64,000 nt of DNA, from positions 29,499,265-29,563,264 of the forward strand of contig OY294051.1 of assembly GCA_958510825.1 (NCBI GenBank), given 5' to 3'. Made by a program: the position numbers and the translations under genes. This document shows positions 46,045 to 57,274 of this stretch, piece by piece (position 1 is the first letter of the stretch; each line of letters opens with the position of its first letter). The notes beneath the pieces were generated by a model. That model saw nothing but the letters and a program-made list of their open reading frames with translations. It was not told the DNA's origin and searched no databases. This DNA is from Brachypterus glaber. Its lineage: Eukaryota > Arthropoda > Insecta > Coleoptera > Kateretidae.

Positions 46045-46165
46045 GGGGGAAATCATTTGCGCTCTCTTCTTTCCGTCAAGAGCGTTATAAGGCGTGCGTG
46101 CCTGCAACGGGCCTCCCACTTGCACACGCATTCCAAAAACATTTCCCGTATCCACAGATCCGTGC
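46045..46165 (+). repeat. Dispersed GC-richer repeat G, copy 1
   Basis: Shares, in order and orientation with 61150-61285: AAGGGGG, GCGCTCTCTTCTTT, CGTCA, GCGTGCGTGC, CACACRCATT and ATCCGTGC. About 75-80% similar by eye. Not coding. Confidence 0.55.
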
Positions 46166-46394
46166 GTCAAACTATATATTTTCACTATATTTTTGTACAA
46201 ATGTACACTTTTCGCTCTGTAGTTACTACAAAATCTTCACCATTAGTCATTTTTCACGGTAACAAAAGAATAGCTATTTGTTTTTTTCTTAATGTTTTAT
46301 TATTTTTATTCCGTCTACTCGACAAGAAAAGAAAGAATACTGAAATTGTGTACTTTTGCCACATAAGAGCCGTATTTGATAGATTGGTTATACC

Positions 46395-46640
46395 CAACGA
46401 ACTAATAACTCTTCTCTCTAGAATAGGCATTTCATTTGTAAAAACTGACAAAAAACGTAGCCAACATATACATTCCTCTGTCTTACTCGCACAGCTTTGT
46501 TCTAACAGAGACAACAATAACAGTAACTGGTTATTGTTATTGTTCAGGCCTGAATATACCTACTATTGTTTACAAACAAACCGAGATTAATATATATTAA
46601 CGGTATGCGTGTTCTAGAGAGAAGAGTTATTAGTTCGTTG
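46395..46640 (-). mobile_element. hAT-type MITE, family H1, copy 3
   Basis: The same ends as at 10191, with the interior inverted. Flanked by a perfect 8-bp TSD, GTTATACC, at 46387-46394 and 46641-46648. The long ORF 46057-46590 simply runs through this element. Confidence 0.87.
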
Positions 46641-46648
46641 GTTATACC

Positions 46649-48376
46649 AGACGTTTTAAATAAGAAAGATCTGGCAGCCTGAGCCAGTCCGCCGCTGAAT
46701 GGGAACAAATTGTACTGGAACAACTTTGTAATGGGATCAATATGTGGGATGCAATTTCCTGGGATGAAATTGGTTCAACCCCTCATATGCTGACTTAAAA
46801 AATCTATATTATCTCCCCTTAGAGGATGCAAGGGAGACAGAGTGAGCATTAGAGAGAGAATTATAGGCACAACATGTTTTGCATAAGACTCGTGTAATAA
46901 GAAACCCTGGGTCTTGCTTCTTATTGGTCGGTTTAAGTATATAGTAATAGTACGCCACGTTATCTATCTCACTCCAACATCGGAAGCGCGCTGGATGTTA
47001 GGCTCAGAATATCTCAATGTATTAGGTATACGGATGCCAACTCTATATCCCTTCTATGCTCTAAGTATCTCCCAGACTTAAATCGGTAAGCAATGTTTTT
47101 TTCTGGCGCCCACAATTGATGATTACCTACTTCGAAACGAAAAGGTTTACTTTAGCAATTTCCAGTTGCCAGCGGAAACCGTAGGTGTGAAAAGGCATTC
47201 TGTTTAGTTGGCTATTTTTTTTTTTAATGTTTTTTCGTTTTGTATTTTCTTATCTTGATATAAACTTGTAATACGTCTTATAACGGGTACTTATATTGAG
47301 CATTAAGCTGTATGGAGCTGTTGCTAGATTTCATAAAAAAGTTTATTTTGGTAAATTTTTGCTTCAATAAGGTTTGTTTTTTTAAAAAAATAATCTTGAC
47401 ATAAATCCCTCGTTTTATGAATTTTGCCACCTAAACTACGAATTGCTGTACTTTTTTGACCTAATAGGTCAAAATAAGAGTCCCAGACTGTATCTCGGAC
47501 TTGTATTATCAAGTCTCAACTTGGGTCTCAAACATTTTCTAAGCAAAATTATCGTGATTAAACCTATGAAAAATATTTTTAATGACAAGTAAAAAAACGT
47601 GTGATCTCATGAACACCGTCTAGGTTATAGGGTCTATGTTAAAAATCTGAGATTTAAAATATCACCCATATATCTGTCATATTTCACTAATTTAAAAACT
47701 GCATTGGTTGAAATTGACAGTTGTCTATAAACCTTTAATTATAAAAGAGAGATGTTTTAACTGACCCTAATTATGAAACACTATGTATTATAGTTTAGTT
47801 TAAAGCCCATGGTATGGGCCTCATACCATATATGACGATATATCTATCGTGTTTGCATGTATGCACTTTAAAATTGCCTATTTTCGTGTCTCAGATAAAA
47901 ATAATGTAAAAAACCGTAATAGTAGAAAATAGCACGATTTTTAGATTCACGTACATGCTTTTCACATTTTCGAAACAAAGAAATAACCGTGAAGATATGA
48001 AATGCTTCGAAATCCATAGTATACTCTTTAGTAAAGTCTTTACAGTGTTAGCCCCTAGGGGGTTTAAGAGGGCCCTCTTAGGGGTCGTGCATAAAATACG
48101 TCACACTTTTTTAGGTGGTTTTAGACACCTCTCTCAAACATTGTCACGAAGTGACATGATTCAAAATTTTCCCGCTAAATTTCCTAAAACTAATTAACTA
48201 CACTAATTTTTATATAAAAGAGAATTATATTATATTATATATTATACAGATTTTAATGTGATTCATGAGCTTTTCACTTTAAATTGTGCGTTTTTACATA
48301 AAAAATGGGTATGTTTCACATATTTTTTTTGTTGAAAGTTAACTAAAAGTTAACTAAACATACAATAAAAAAAAGT
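46649..48376. other. Spacer with scattered repeat pieces
   Basis: About 46650-47110 is GC-richer, without a recognised frame or partner. 48081-48115 (GGGGTCGTGCATAAAATACG then TCACACTTTTT) looks like the end of a common insect DNA-transposon class, but no partner end was found. The minus-strand ORF 47324-47512 is unassigned. Confidence 0.4.
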
Positions 48377-48556
48377 ATTAGTGGCGTATCGGTCAAAAGA
48401 AAAAAATAGAAAAAAAAATCGAGACTGTCAGTTCTAAAACTAACTTATTGGAGATGCATTCTTTTTGAATGGTTTGAATTCAGAATAAGACTTGACTTTT
48501 TTTCTAATTTTCTGGTTTGCCCGTTATGTAACGGACATGTGGCATATGCCACTAAT
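48377..48556. mobile_element. Small TIR element
   Basis: ATTAGTGGCGTAT at the left and ATATGCCACTAAT at the right are inverted copies (12 of 13), giving about 180 bp. TA on the left side is compatible with a mariner-type target. Confidence 0.5.
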
Positions 48557-49415
48557 ATTTTTCTTTCATATCTATTTACGGTACATCGAAAAGAATTCTT
48601 ATAAACCAGTAATACCTACTCTTCTGATCTGACATTAATATTGCGAAGACTATAATAACCGTTGAGCAAAAAAATCTTTGGCTTTGATCAGACATAGGTA
48701 CGTAAAATATACATACACTTCAACGTTTGAACAATGTTGCCACGTCTATACACAACAAAAGAACAATGGAAGAGTGAAATATGTCATTATTGAAACAATG
48801 TGCAATTTAGATCCCATATGGGTGTTTCATGATTGGACGCCCTTTGAACTATTTCTGTTAGGTTTTCCTTCTTTGTAAGCTGTTCGGAATTAACTTAAAC
48901 AAAATAACTAGATTGGACCATTTTTGTACAGACAGAAAAATGATTACTGAATACAAGACTTGTATTATATTAGTTGCGCCAAGTAAATTAATCATTTATA
49001 TACCAGGGGTGCCAAAATTTGTCTTACAGCCAATAACTCGGTTATTAACAAGCCGAGGTGTCAAAAAACCGAACTACAAAAAAATGCACCTAACTACTAC
49101 ATTTAAATGCCTGATAAAGGAAATAAAAATTCCGAAACGTTGGCGGATCAAAAATAAAAATCAACGCTAAAAGTTCCAGTTTTGTGAGCAGATGGAAATA
49201 CTAGTAAAAACAAAAGAACTCTATATATGACAGTAAGTTCCAGTCTTTGTGAACAGATGGCATTAATAGTATAAACAAAAAGAACCCAAATGACAGTGAG
49301 TTATGCAACAATTTTAGTACTGGATACATATTATTAACTTATATGTTTAACTGCATAATATAAAATTAAATTAGGGTTAAAAAATAAGTTAAATATAAAT
49401 AGCTTTTATTGTTTA
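48557..49415. other. Spacer, no gene seen
   Basis: The text AAGTTCCAGTYTTTGTGARCAGATGG occurs, in pieces, at about 49171-49196 and 49227-49260, a short direct duplication. The ORFs 48678-48878 and 48913-49170 have no domain. Confidence 0.4.
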
Positions 49416-49462
49416 GGGAACGTTCAAGTATTAAGTAACGCAAATTTTGATCATTTTGGTTT
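49416..49462 (+). mobile_element. Left terminus of the GGGAACG family
   Basis: GGGAACGTTCAAGTATTAAG then GCAAATTTTGATCATTTTGG, with TTA just before. The right end was not found, so this is a solo end or a truncated element. Confidence 0.5.
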
Positions 49463-49636
49463 GGACATAATCTTCTTTCACATCCGGTAAATATACTTCG
49501 TTAGAAAAAGAATTTAAATGGAAGTAACCTTTCCTTTTAACTGAAATTTCGCGGTTCTTTCACACGTTTCTTTTGCAACAGATTTTTAAATCGCCTGAAT
49601 TTTTTTTGTGGGTTCCTACATGCAAGTTAAGCATAT

Positions 49637-49890
49637 GGGAGATTTAGCTCAGCGGTCAATGGCATCGATATAGCCTGACACTGATCTAATGATCGTGAGT
49701 TCAAACCTCACTGGCGCCGATTGCCTTTTTCAGTTAGTTAATAATTGAAATTTGGCGAAGGCGTACTCCCTAGATATATTGCTTCGAAAGTCAATTAAAG
49801 CCGGTGGTTCCCTCTACTACTAGCCCACACAAGTCCTGGACTTAGGAGATGCTTAATTAAGTAGAATAGTACGAGGTTAAAAACAAACAT
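49637..49890 (+). mobile_element. tRNA-derived SINE
   Basis: The head has an A box TTAGCTCAGCGGT (49644-49656) and a B box GAGTTCAAACCTC (49697-49709) about 53 bp apart. The T-arm GTGAG-TTCAAAC-CTCAC is perfect with a 7-nt loop. The acceptor arm does not pair, so this is not a functional tRNA. An unrelated GC-richer body of about 150 bp and an A-rich end (GAGGTTAAAAACAAAC) follow. It would be transcribed by Pol III and mobilised by a LINE. TSDs were not resolved. Confidence 0.7.
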
Positions 49891-50839
49891 ATTGCTAAAA
49901 AAAAAATCTTAATCCGGCCCAGATTCAGCCCCCAGCTACCAAAACATCATACCTTGTAGGAAATCCCTATTTTCTTAATTCTTTTATAATATTGTTATTA
50001 TAAAATATATTGATTTAAAATTTGGATAACATTTGACCCTCATAAGTGACCATAATTTTATAAAAAAAAAAATGTTTTGATTTAGCGCCTATGGTCAATT
50101 TTCCTTAAAATAATACCTTTGGAGAGCAAAATTCTAGAGGGGGCAACGATGTTCAGAAAAACCATAATATATCCGTGAAACATAGTTATTTAGTTCTATG
50201 GTATTTCCACAGAATAACGATGCCCCCGCATACTAGATCAATTATAGTAAAGGACTGCACATATGCCATTTTTCCTTTATTTTTGGGGTTAATTTGATCG
50301 ATTGCAGTCTTATAAAAAACAGACATTTAAAAAAAGTGATTTTTTTTCTATTTTTGAATAAAAAGCATTTTTTGCCATTTTCTCGCTAACGGTGAGAAAT
50401 ATTATCAAAATTCAAAAAATATAGCTTAAAACTTAACTTTTACTAAAAAAAGGTTTCCTATTTTTTTTGTCAAAAAGGAGCTAAGCGCCAAAACTAGGCC
50501 GATAAATATTTTTTCGGTAACTATGCAATTTTTATTAAATATATATAAAAAGCAATTTTTTTTAAACAATTTTGTTTTATTAAGTTTTCTTCTTACTCCA
50601 TATGTTTTTAAAATATGGCTATTTTTGCAGTTCTGCAACTTTGACTTGCAATTATCCTACAGCTGAGAGTGAATGACTGTCTGTCAGTGAATTTAAATAT
50701 TTAAATATATGAAGATTTATGTAAACAACGAATCTTTTGTCTTTTTAAGAGAGGCTTTTAAGTCTGTAAAAATATGTTGCAGTAAATTTCACAGACATAC
50801 ATACATACATGTAGAAAAATATATGTATGTATGTATGTA
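49891..50839. other. AT-rich spacer with a small fold-back
   Basis: 50139-50229 has inverted ends GGGGGCAACGAT and ATAACGATGCCCCCGC plus inner ACCATA/TATGGT. (ATGT)n runs at about 50806-50838. No gene recognised. Confidence 0.45.
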
Positions 50840-51090
50840 CAGTGCGGTCCAAAAGTCACCCCCCCCCTCTTAACTTTTGAACGAGTTGAGATATCGATTT
50901 CAAATTTAGAACTCTTAAATAAGACAACTTAAACTATCTTTAAGCATATATTTGATACTTTTATCTCTTAAAATGTGGGCAGGGGGGCATGGGGGGAATT
51001 TTTTTTAAATGGAAAGGGGGTCGTGTGATACATAATTTTAAAGCCTTTAAAATTCTCTATATAACCATACATTTTTAAATTTTAGAAATC
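50840..51090 (+). mobile_element. Tc1/mariner-like element, CAGTGCGG family, left end
   Basis: CAGTGCGGTCCAAAAGTCAC follows TA (50838-50839), with the same downstream order as the complement of 1-349: a C-run, GAACGAGTTGAGATATCGAT, AAAATGTGGGCAGGG and GGGTCGTGTGATAC. The right end was not found, and from 51374 a different element begins. Confidence 0.65.
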
Positions 51091-51373
51091 TTTTTAAAGT
51101 TCTCGCATTTCCCTAGGTATGCAAATAATTTTATAAAATCTATTAAGTTGTAATATCATCATTGGTAATCAAGTTTAGCGCTGCAGGTGAAGTTTTTTAC
51201 AAACTTTCAGGACAAGCTATTTCTAAGAATTCGAAAAGAAAATTATTTTATAAAACTTCGTTTGGATATTGGTTTCAACCTCTAGGGACACTAGATCTAG
51301 GAGCAAGGCGCCGTGTTCTATAAGATCTATTAAAAAAATTGTAACACAGAAAAATTTTGAACTTTCGAGGATA

Positions 51374-52276
51374 GAGGAAAGTCGCCTAATTTCGGATACC
51401 ATTTACAATGTATTCAATATTTAATACTCGGTATTACTTTTTGATATTTTTTTTATATAACCAGATACAACTTATTATAGCGAACCATGATTTATTATAA
51501 AAGCAATTTTATTACAGTTTATTTTTTTAAAAAAACACGGTTAAAAAAAATCAGCGCATTTTTGTGCATTTGAAAAAGGGCTCCTAATTTCGGACATATC
51601 CGAAAAAAATTTTTCAAGAGTGGATCTGGATCCCATTGCTTATGTTTCTTGTTATTCCTTCACATTTAAGACGTAATTTAATCATTAAGCGATTTTCTAC
51701 GAAATACTATAGGAACTATAATTTTAGATTCCCAATTTCGAATATCTTAGTATCTTAGGTAATTTTCGTTTTTTCGAAATTGTTTATCTTAGTTTGTTGT
51801 ATCCTTATAAAAATAATAATTAATGGTTGGTTATCCTGAATAATAATTACCTTGCGGATATCCGAAATTGTGAATCAAATGCACAAAAATGGTCTATCCG
51901 AAATTAGGCAACTTTCTGCTTTTTAGATTAGAAATTTGTAGAATGTTTACGTTTTCAAATTGCTTAATTATGAATAGTGGATCAACTTAACTAACATCAT
52001 AACTTACCCAAGACAGAATCACGAACTTTTATAACGATTATTTATAAAATAAACAAGCATAATAATGCAACTGAGCACAAAACTGCCATTTGCAATATAA
52101 ACGATTTGTGCTGCCATTTAAAGGGGAGAAGCTCTACCGTTATCATATTACAGGACAGATTTAGTTTGGCTTTTGGCTTCACATAAAAGTAGGTTTCTGT
52201 TTACCTTTGCAGACAGTATCTTAAATACACTACTATCCGAAATTTGGAAACCATCCGAAATTAGGCGCATTTCCTC
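51374..52276. mobile_element. Mariner-like non-autonomous element, GAGGAAA ends
   Basis: The left end GAGGAAAGTCGCCTAATTTC and the right end (complement GAGGAAATGCGCCTAATTTC) are flanked by TA (51372-51373, 52277-52278). Further copies of CCTAATTTCGGA or its complement lie inside at about 51580 and 51900 as sub-terminal repeats. No transposase frame in 903 bp. Confidence 0.75.
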
Positions 52277-53050
52277 TACGCATTTTCCAAATTGTTGTTT
52301 TTATTTTGTAAGCAAAATAGTTAAAAAGCAACGGCAGATCTTGGGTCCGCCCTTGAGTACTACCCTTACTTTTTGCTGTGTAACATAGATAGATTTTTGC
52401 AAAGTGGGATGTACCTGTCACTGAAAACCTGTATACAGAACTGAAAAATTAGTCGTATCTCCATTTCCCATGCAATAGATACCATGTTTAAATAGTAATT
52501 AGTATTTCGTTTCAAAAACAGAAGTTTGCATTTGTTCTGTCAGTCAAACTCTGTATCCGACACACCCCGATTTATGTATGCTAAAATATGTACATACGGT
52601 TTATGCAATTGTTTTTTTAATTAATTAACATAGTAGTATGCTGAGAAACAGCTGAAAACCATGGGCGTATTTTGGGATGGGCTTGGACGCTCAATTAAAA
52701 AATAATACTGGAATTTTGTTTTTGTTTTATGGTTGGCAGAATAAATTTAATTAGGTTAACTATGACATTATTTTGACAAAATATGGAAAATATCCAAATG
52801 ATTTTTGAAAAGTAAGAACAAAATTGTAGAAACAATAAAACCCATAAAAAAGGAAACTAAAGCATCGTTCTACAAATATTTTGTTAAAACAGTATAACGT
52901 AGTGCTCAATTAAAGTTTAATAGAAAACGATGTGGTTGAATTTTTTTCAGCAAGTTAAATAATACTGGTCCATAATTTTATTTAAAACATTTAATTTTAG
53001 GTGGCGTAAAGGACGTAAAATGTGTCAATTTAACATAAAATAGTGATATA
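52277..53050. other. AT-rich spacer, no gene seen
   Basis: No repeat partner or gene recognised. Confidence 0.4.
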
Positions 53051-53628
53051 CAGTGCGTGTCTCCCCCTTGAACTTAAGAACGAAAATTTGGAACACCTGA
53101 GTACCATAACGAAACAAAGGAAACATTTTTTAGATGGAAAAGGGGGTCTTGCGATACATTATTTTAAAGCTTATTAAATTCTCTTTTTGGCCATATAATT
53201 TTTATTTAAAAAAATGCGATTTTCTTAGTTAAAAAGTATAAGTTACGTTTTTGTATCATAAATTTAGTCATTTAACAATTTTTTTTTTTTTTAACAGTGA
53301 AACCTCTATAACTCGAAACTCAAGGGACCTCGAGATTAGTTCGAATTAGAAAGAGTTTCGAGTTATAGAGGTAATTTAAGAAATGTTGACAATTTTTTTT
53401 TAAACCTTTTTTAACCCCTCAAAGAAAATTAAAAAATAAATATAGGGTCAAATTAAATATAGGGTCAAATCGCATCAAATAGAGAAATTTATGAGCTCTA
53501 AAATCACACGACCCCACTTTCCATTAAAACAAGTCCTCTCCTTACCCCCTACCTCCATTGTTGATATCTTTAAGATATCCTATTGAGTCGTTCAAAAGTT
53601 TAAGGGGGCGGACTTTTGACACGCACTG
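53051..53628. mobile_element. Mariner-like element with CAGTGCGTGTC ends
   Basis: TA-flanked (53049-53050, 53629-53630). Ends are CAGTGCGTGTC and GACACGCACTG. The right TIR continues AAAAGTCCG before CCCCCTT, which the left TIR lacks, so the left end has a 9-bp deletion. Sub-terminal text is related to the CAGTGCGG family. A pogo-like fragment sits inside at 53295-53372. Confidence 0.8.
53295..53372. mobile_element. pogo/Tigger-like terminal fragment nested in a mariner-like element
   Basis: CAGTGAAACCTCTATAACTC and the inverted GAGTTATAGAGG near 53361 follow the pattern of pogo/Tigger TIRs and their sub-terminal repeats (CAGT-GAACCTCTATAACTCGA type). Only about 78 bp remain. Confidence 0.5.
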
Positions 53629-53855
53629 TATACTCACATAACCGTTACAGTTGTACTAAAACATTAACCATGCATGCTCCATAGAGCAATTTATTTACAA
53701 TTTTAACAATATTTTGACATTTAAATGACTAACACAGCTTATAAATTATAATAAATTACAAAAGTTTGGAAACTTGATTTTATAGGCCATAAATTTTGCA
53801 AAATGGAATACTATTTATACATATTTATACTTATATTTATATTTACTATAATACT

Positions 53856-54060
53856 GCCCTGATAAAGTAAAGGGCAGTAAGTGACATTGAAAAATTAAAC
53901 CCTAAAAAAAATTTTAATATAGTTAAATGGATAAGCTTTAAAATGATGTAACACACGACCCCCTTTCCATTTAAATAAATGTCGCCCCATGCCCACCTGT
54001 CCACATTTTAGGAGCTGAAAATATAAAATATATGCGAATGAATAGTTTGGGTTATCTTAA
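53856..54060. mobile_element. Composite of two transposon fragments
   Basis: 53856-53890 is one arm of the CCCTGTTAAAG MITE (GATAAAGTAAAGGGCAGTAA). About 53920-54060 is an inner fragment of the CAGTGCGG mariner-like family in the orientation of 1-349. Confidence 0.65.
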
Positions 54061-54104
54061 ATTTTTTTCTATTTTGCGACTTTTATAAGCTCATAATCAC
54101 ACGC

Positions 54105-54466
54105 ATTTTGCGTGTTCTTATAGGCCCATAAGAGGTCTCTACTTTTTTTTCTCTTGGGTTGGCAACATACAAAAGGCTATCTCTTGACGTTTTGCGTGCA
54201 AATGTCAATGTCGATTTAAAGTTTATTTTTTTACAAAATTTTGTGTTTGGGTTATTTTTTACCGTGTTAAAATTGTGGACTGGTTAATTACAGTGAAAAA
54301 AGAAGAGATGACTGTAAAATATATCAAAATATCATTTGTTCTTAGAATTTTAAATATAGTGTAAACTGTAATGCCAACCCAAAACAAAAATCCCTTAATC
54401 AGTCATCAATTTAAATGTAAGTCTTTTAAATTTTAGAGCAAAATTGGAAAAATTGTATAAAGTACT
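54105..54466 (+). repeat. Dispersed repeat R1, copy 2
   Basis: Co-oriented with 1153-1512 and nearly identical. It retains the uninterrupted TATAAAGTACTATATTAAAT end that provides the empty site for the hairpin at 1506-1634. Confidence 0.75.
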
Positions 54467-54468
54467 AT

Positions 54469-54841
54469 ATTAAATTTTCCAGACAGATTTTGTTAGTTTT
54501 GCTGTTGATTTTTATGGTCGTAGAAAAACTATAGTACATTACTCGAGTTGTAACGCAGTTACGCACTTACGAAAAGTTACAATTCTTGTTATGTAATATA
54601 CTATTCTGCCCTGTTAAAGTAAAGGGCAGTAAGTAACACTTGTCGCATTGCCGCGTTTTCTTAATATTACATCAGGTTTGAAGTGAAAACGCCGCTATGC
54701 GACAAGTGTTACTTACTGCCCTTTACTTTAACAGGGCAGAATAGTGCCTAACTGCTTTACAACTCGAGTAATGTGCTATAGTTTTTCTACGACCATAAAA
54801 ATCAACAGCAAAACTAACAAAATCTGTCTGGAAAATTTAAT
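54469..54841. mobile_element. Large fold-back with a nested MITE
   Basis: Outer arms of about 85 bp (ATTAAATTTTCCAGACAG ... CTCGAGTTGTAA and complement) are nearly perfect. The left side carries about 35 bp extra (54570-54600). The MITE at 54600-54745 lies in the middle. Confidence 0.8.
54600..54745. mobile_element. CCCTGTTAAAG MITE, copy 2
   Basis: ACTATTCTGCCCTGTTAAAG and its complement close a hairpin with arms of about 60 bp. Similar to 8883-9007, with TTGTCGCATTGCCGCGTTTTC-type inner arms. The long matched ends suggest a younger copy. Confidence 0.82.
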
Positions 54842-55197
54842 AAATATCTAAAAGACATTATATATTTTTAGTTTATTATTTAATTGTTTATGATACGTCG
54901 CGACGCGTCGTATTGTTCGACAGGCTTTTGTAGCAATATATTTTCTTTGGCAAACTTGGCCTGTTCAACTACTCTGGTAGTGGTCGCTTTCGTCTGACAT
55001 TTTGATTAAAATCTCTAAAAATTAGTAATATTACACAAAATTTTAAAGTATTTTACAGCACAAACTAACCGTTTTTTGTAACATCAAATATAATGACACC
55101 CAAGTACTATGGAATTTCAAGTCTCTATATCAAAGGTTTCTTGAAATATCGTAATGTTGTTTCTTGTATTTTTAATCCGACTTTATTGGTGATTACC
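54842..55197. other. Spacer, no gene seen
   Basis: A short GC palindrome, ACGTCGCGACGCGT, lies near 54894. No gene recognised. Confidence 0.4.
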
Positions 55198-55668
55198 TGG
55201 GTACGTATTCTTGACTTTCAGGGAATACAACTACTGATAGAACAACGCGAAGAATATGACGCATAGTTCTACTCCACGAAAGTCAAATTCAAATTCAAAT
55301 TCATTTATTGCTCCTTCGTTATTTCTAACATGAACAAAAGGTATACAAAAATATTTCCTAAACTAGGTACTATTAATTTATATTTCCTAAACTAGGTATT
55401 ATTAGGTTATTAAGAAAATTGCAAAAACAACAACAAACAAAAAAAAAAAAGACTAATCGGCTCTAAAATGTTTGGACTCATTCTTATAAATATAGCATTA
55501 TGGAATTTCCAGAAGAAAATGGGAGTAAATTTATATCTAAATACAAATAATAAATAAAATGAGTAAATAAGTGTACCAATATTATGAAGGATACGATGGT
55601 TTTATTCGTTGCATGCAAAAGCTCGAATTTTCATAGCTTCCCTCCACGAAAGTCAAGAATAGGTGCCC
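55198..55668. mobile_element. TIR element interrupted by a LINE fragment
   Basis: The left TIR TGGGTACGTATTCTTGACTTTC (in part) and the right TIR GAAAGTCAAGAATAGGTGCCC are complementary. The LINE piece 55287-55641 landed in the right TIR, duplicating part of it. A further inverted TIR copy, GGGCACCTACTCTTGACTTT, begins at 55670, so a second element may abut. Confidence 0.65.
55287..55641 (-). mobile_element. LINE 3' end (CR1/jockey-like) with TSD
   Basis: Minus strand: a 5'-truncated 3' UTR ending in a (GAATTT)n tail, complementary to 55287-55302, with AATAAATGAATTT before it. The 15-bp target duplication CTCCACGAAAGTCAA lies at 55272-55286 and 55642-55656. TTTCCTAAACTAGGTA is tandemly duplicated inside (about 55356-55400). 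No coding sequence remains. Confidence 0.82.
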
Positions 55669-55690
55669 TGGGCACCTACTCTTGACTTTT

Positions 55691-57274
55691 ATTTTCTGAA
55701 AGGGATTAGTCATAGATCGTAAGAAAATAACTATTCTTACAATAAAATCTTCATCTTTTCTTCTTTTTATTTTTGGCCTTTGCTTTTGTCAATTAGCCAG
55801 CTCGCTACAATAAAATCTGTTATAGAAAATTGTAAATCCTATGTAAATTACAATAAAGGTAACCATAAACGGCATCTACTTCACGGAAAAAAAAATTATA
55901 GCTAGGATCGCTATAACACACATACCAAGCAAATTATAATCGCTTATTATATAAATACAAGGCTTTCTCTTACAATTATGGCAGTCAGTGTAAAAATTTA
56001 TATGAAATACTTTAATTGTTTAGTGAATAATAAAATATAACAAATAGTATGGCATTTATAGCTTAAATAGATTTAATTATTGTCCGTGCTAATAATTTTT
56101 ATAATATAATAAAATTTCTGTAAATTTATAATAGTGCCTGTAATAAATATAATCGTGTCTGTAATATATGTAATCGTTTTCAATTTATTTTTAACATTAT
56201 TAGTTATTGTGTCCCTTATAATCTATAGCTTAAATCACTATAATTTGCCACTGTTACCAAATATCTTATAATGTATAGCGCAGAGCCCACTAATTTCTTT
56301 CCGTGTATACTCTACGTCAAAAAACGTTATTCAGCGATATTTTACCGGCCCACCAGTTTATCTTACCGGCCCACCACTTCGAATTTCTAAAGGTATTTAT
56401 TAGTAAATACCCAATATGGCAAGATTTGTTAATAATCGGGTTATTTATTTATTTTTTGACCCATTCGTTTAAATGGCGATTCTATCTCAAAATGAATTAA
56501 TGTACAGTAGCGACCATAAGTAATGGTATCCTACAGTTCACATACTCAATGTTTACGTCGAACATCTTTAATCTTAATTTATCTGAAAATGGCCATTTTT
56601 AGCACGTTTGATGAATTAGGTGGTCAGACCCGGATAAGCATTTTTTTGGCAGGTTGTGATAATTGGACGTAGATATGCAAAAAGGAACCAAGCGACAAAA
56701 TTCCGAAAATAAGTTTATATATATATATGTACATATATATTACATTTTGCAAAAAGGAAACAAGCAAACTATTAACCCTACTGAATATTATTGACGAAAA
56801 GAACCTGTGGTCGAATAGGCTACACCTTTATTCAGTCCTAACGGAAAACCAATTGCTGAAAAAAAACACTTAAGGACGTAAAATCGATTTGGCATTTAAT
56901 ACCTAAAGATTGTCTAGAGTTTTATTCTGGGCTTTATGTACACGGTACTTGAACACGATTTTGACGGGTTTGGAGGTGTTCCAGACTTTGAGCAAGATAG
57001 TTAGATAATACAACCCATAATATTAGTAGGTAGCATTTTTTTAATAATATTTTTCCAGTTAATTTATTTGTTGGTTGTATCCCATTACTCTTAACATAAT
57101 ATGCAAAAAAGAACCAAGCGACATGTTCAACAAAAAAAAAATTGGGAATACAAAAATAAGAAATACCCAAGCAATCTGCGTACAATCCGTAGCCACGCGT
57201 GGCCACGTGGCTACGTGGCTACGGCTTATCTCTGTTAACACCACATTTTACCTTGGAGTAACCTATAACCAATT
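55691..57274. other. AT-rich spacer with short scattered repeats
   Basis: TTACCGGCCCACCA occurs twice at about 56342-56378. ATGCAAAAAGGAACCAAGC variants occur at about 56675, 56749 and 57101. GCCACGTGGCTACGTGGC, with a CACGTG E-box, lies near 57200. The ORFs 56303-56500 and 56934-57281 have no domain. Confidence 0.45.

Noticed and set aside
46057..46590. 177-codon plus-strand ORF, the longest in the window
   Set aside because: It runs from a dispersed repeat straight through the hAT MITE at 46395, so the frame is accidental.
49637..49719. A functional tRNA gene
   Set aside because: A and B boxes and the T-arm are good, but the acceptor stem does not pair and a SINE-like body follows.
50806..50838. 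CRISPR-like or regulatory array from (ATGT)n
   Set aside because: A simple tetranucleotide microsatellite; the window is eukaryotic.
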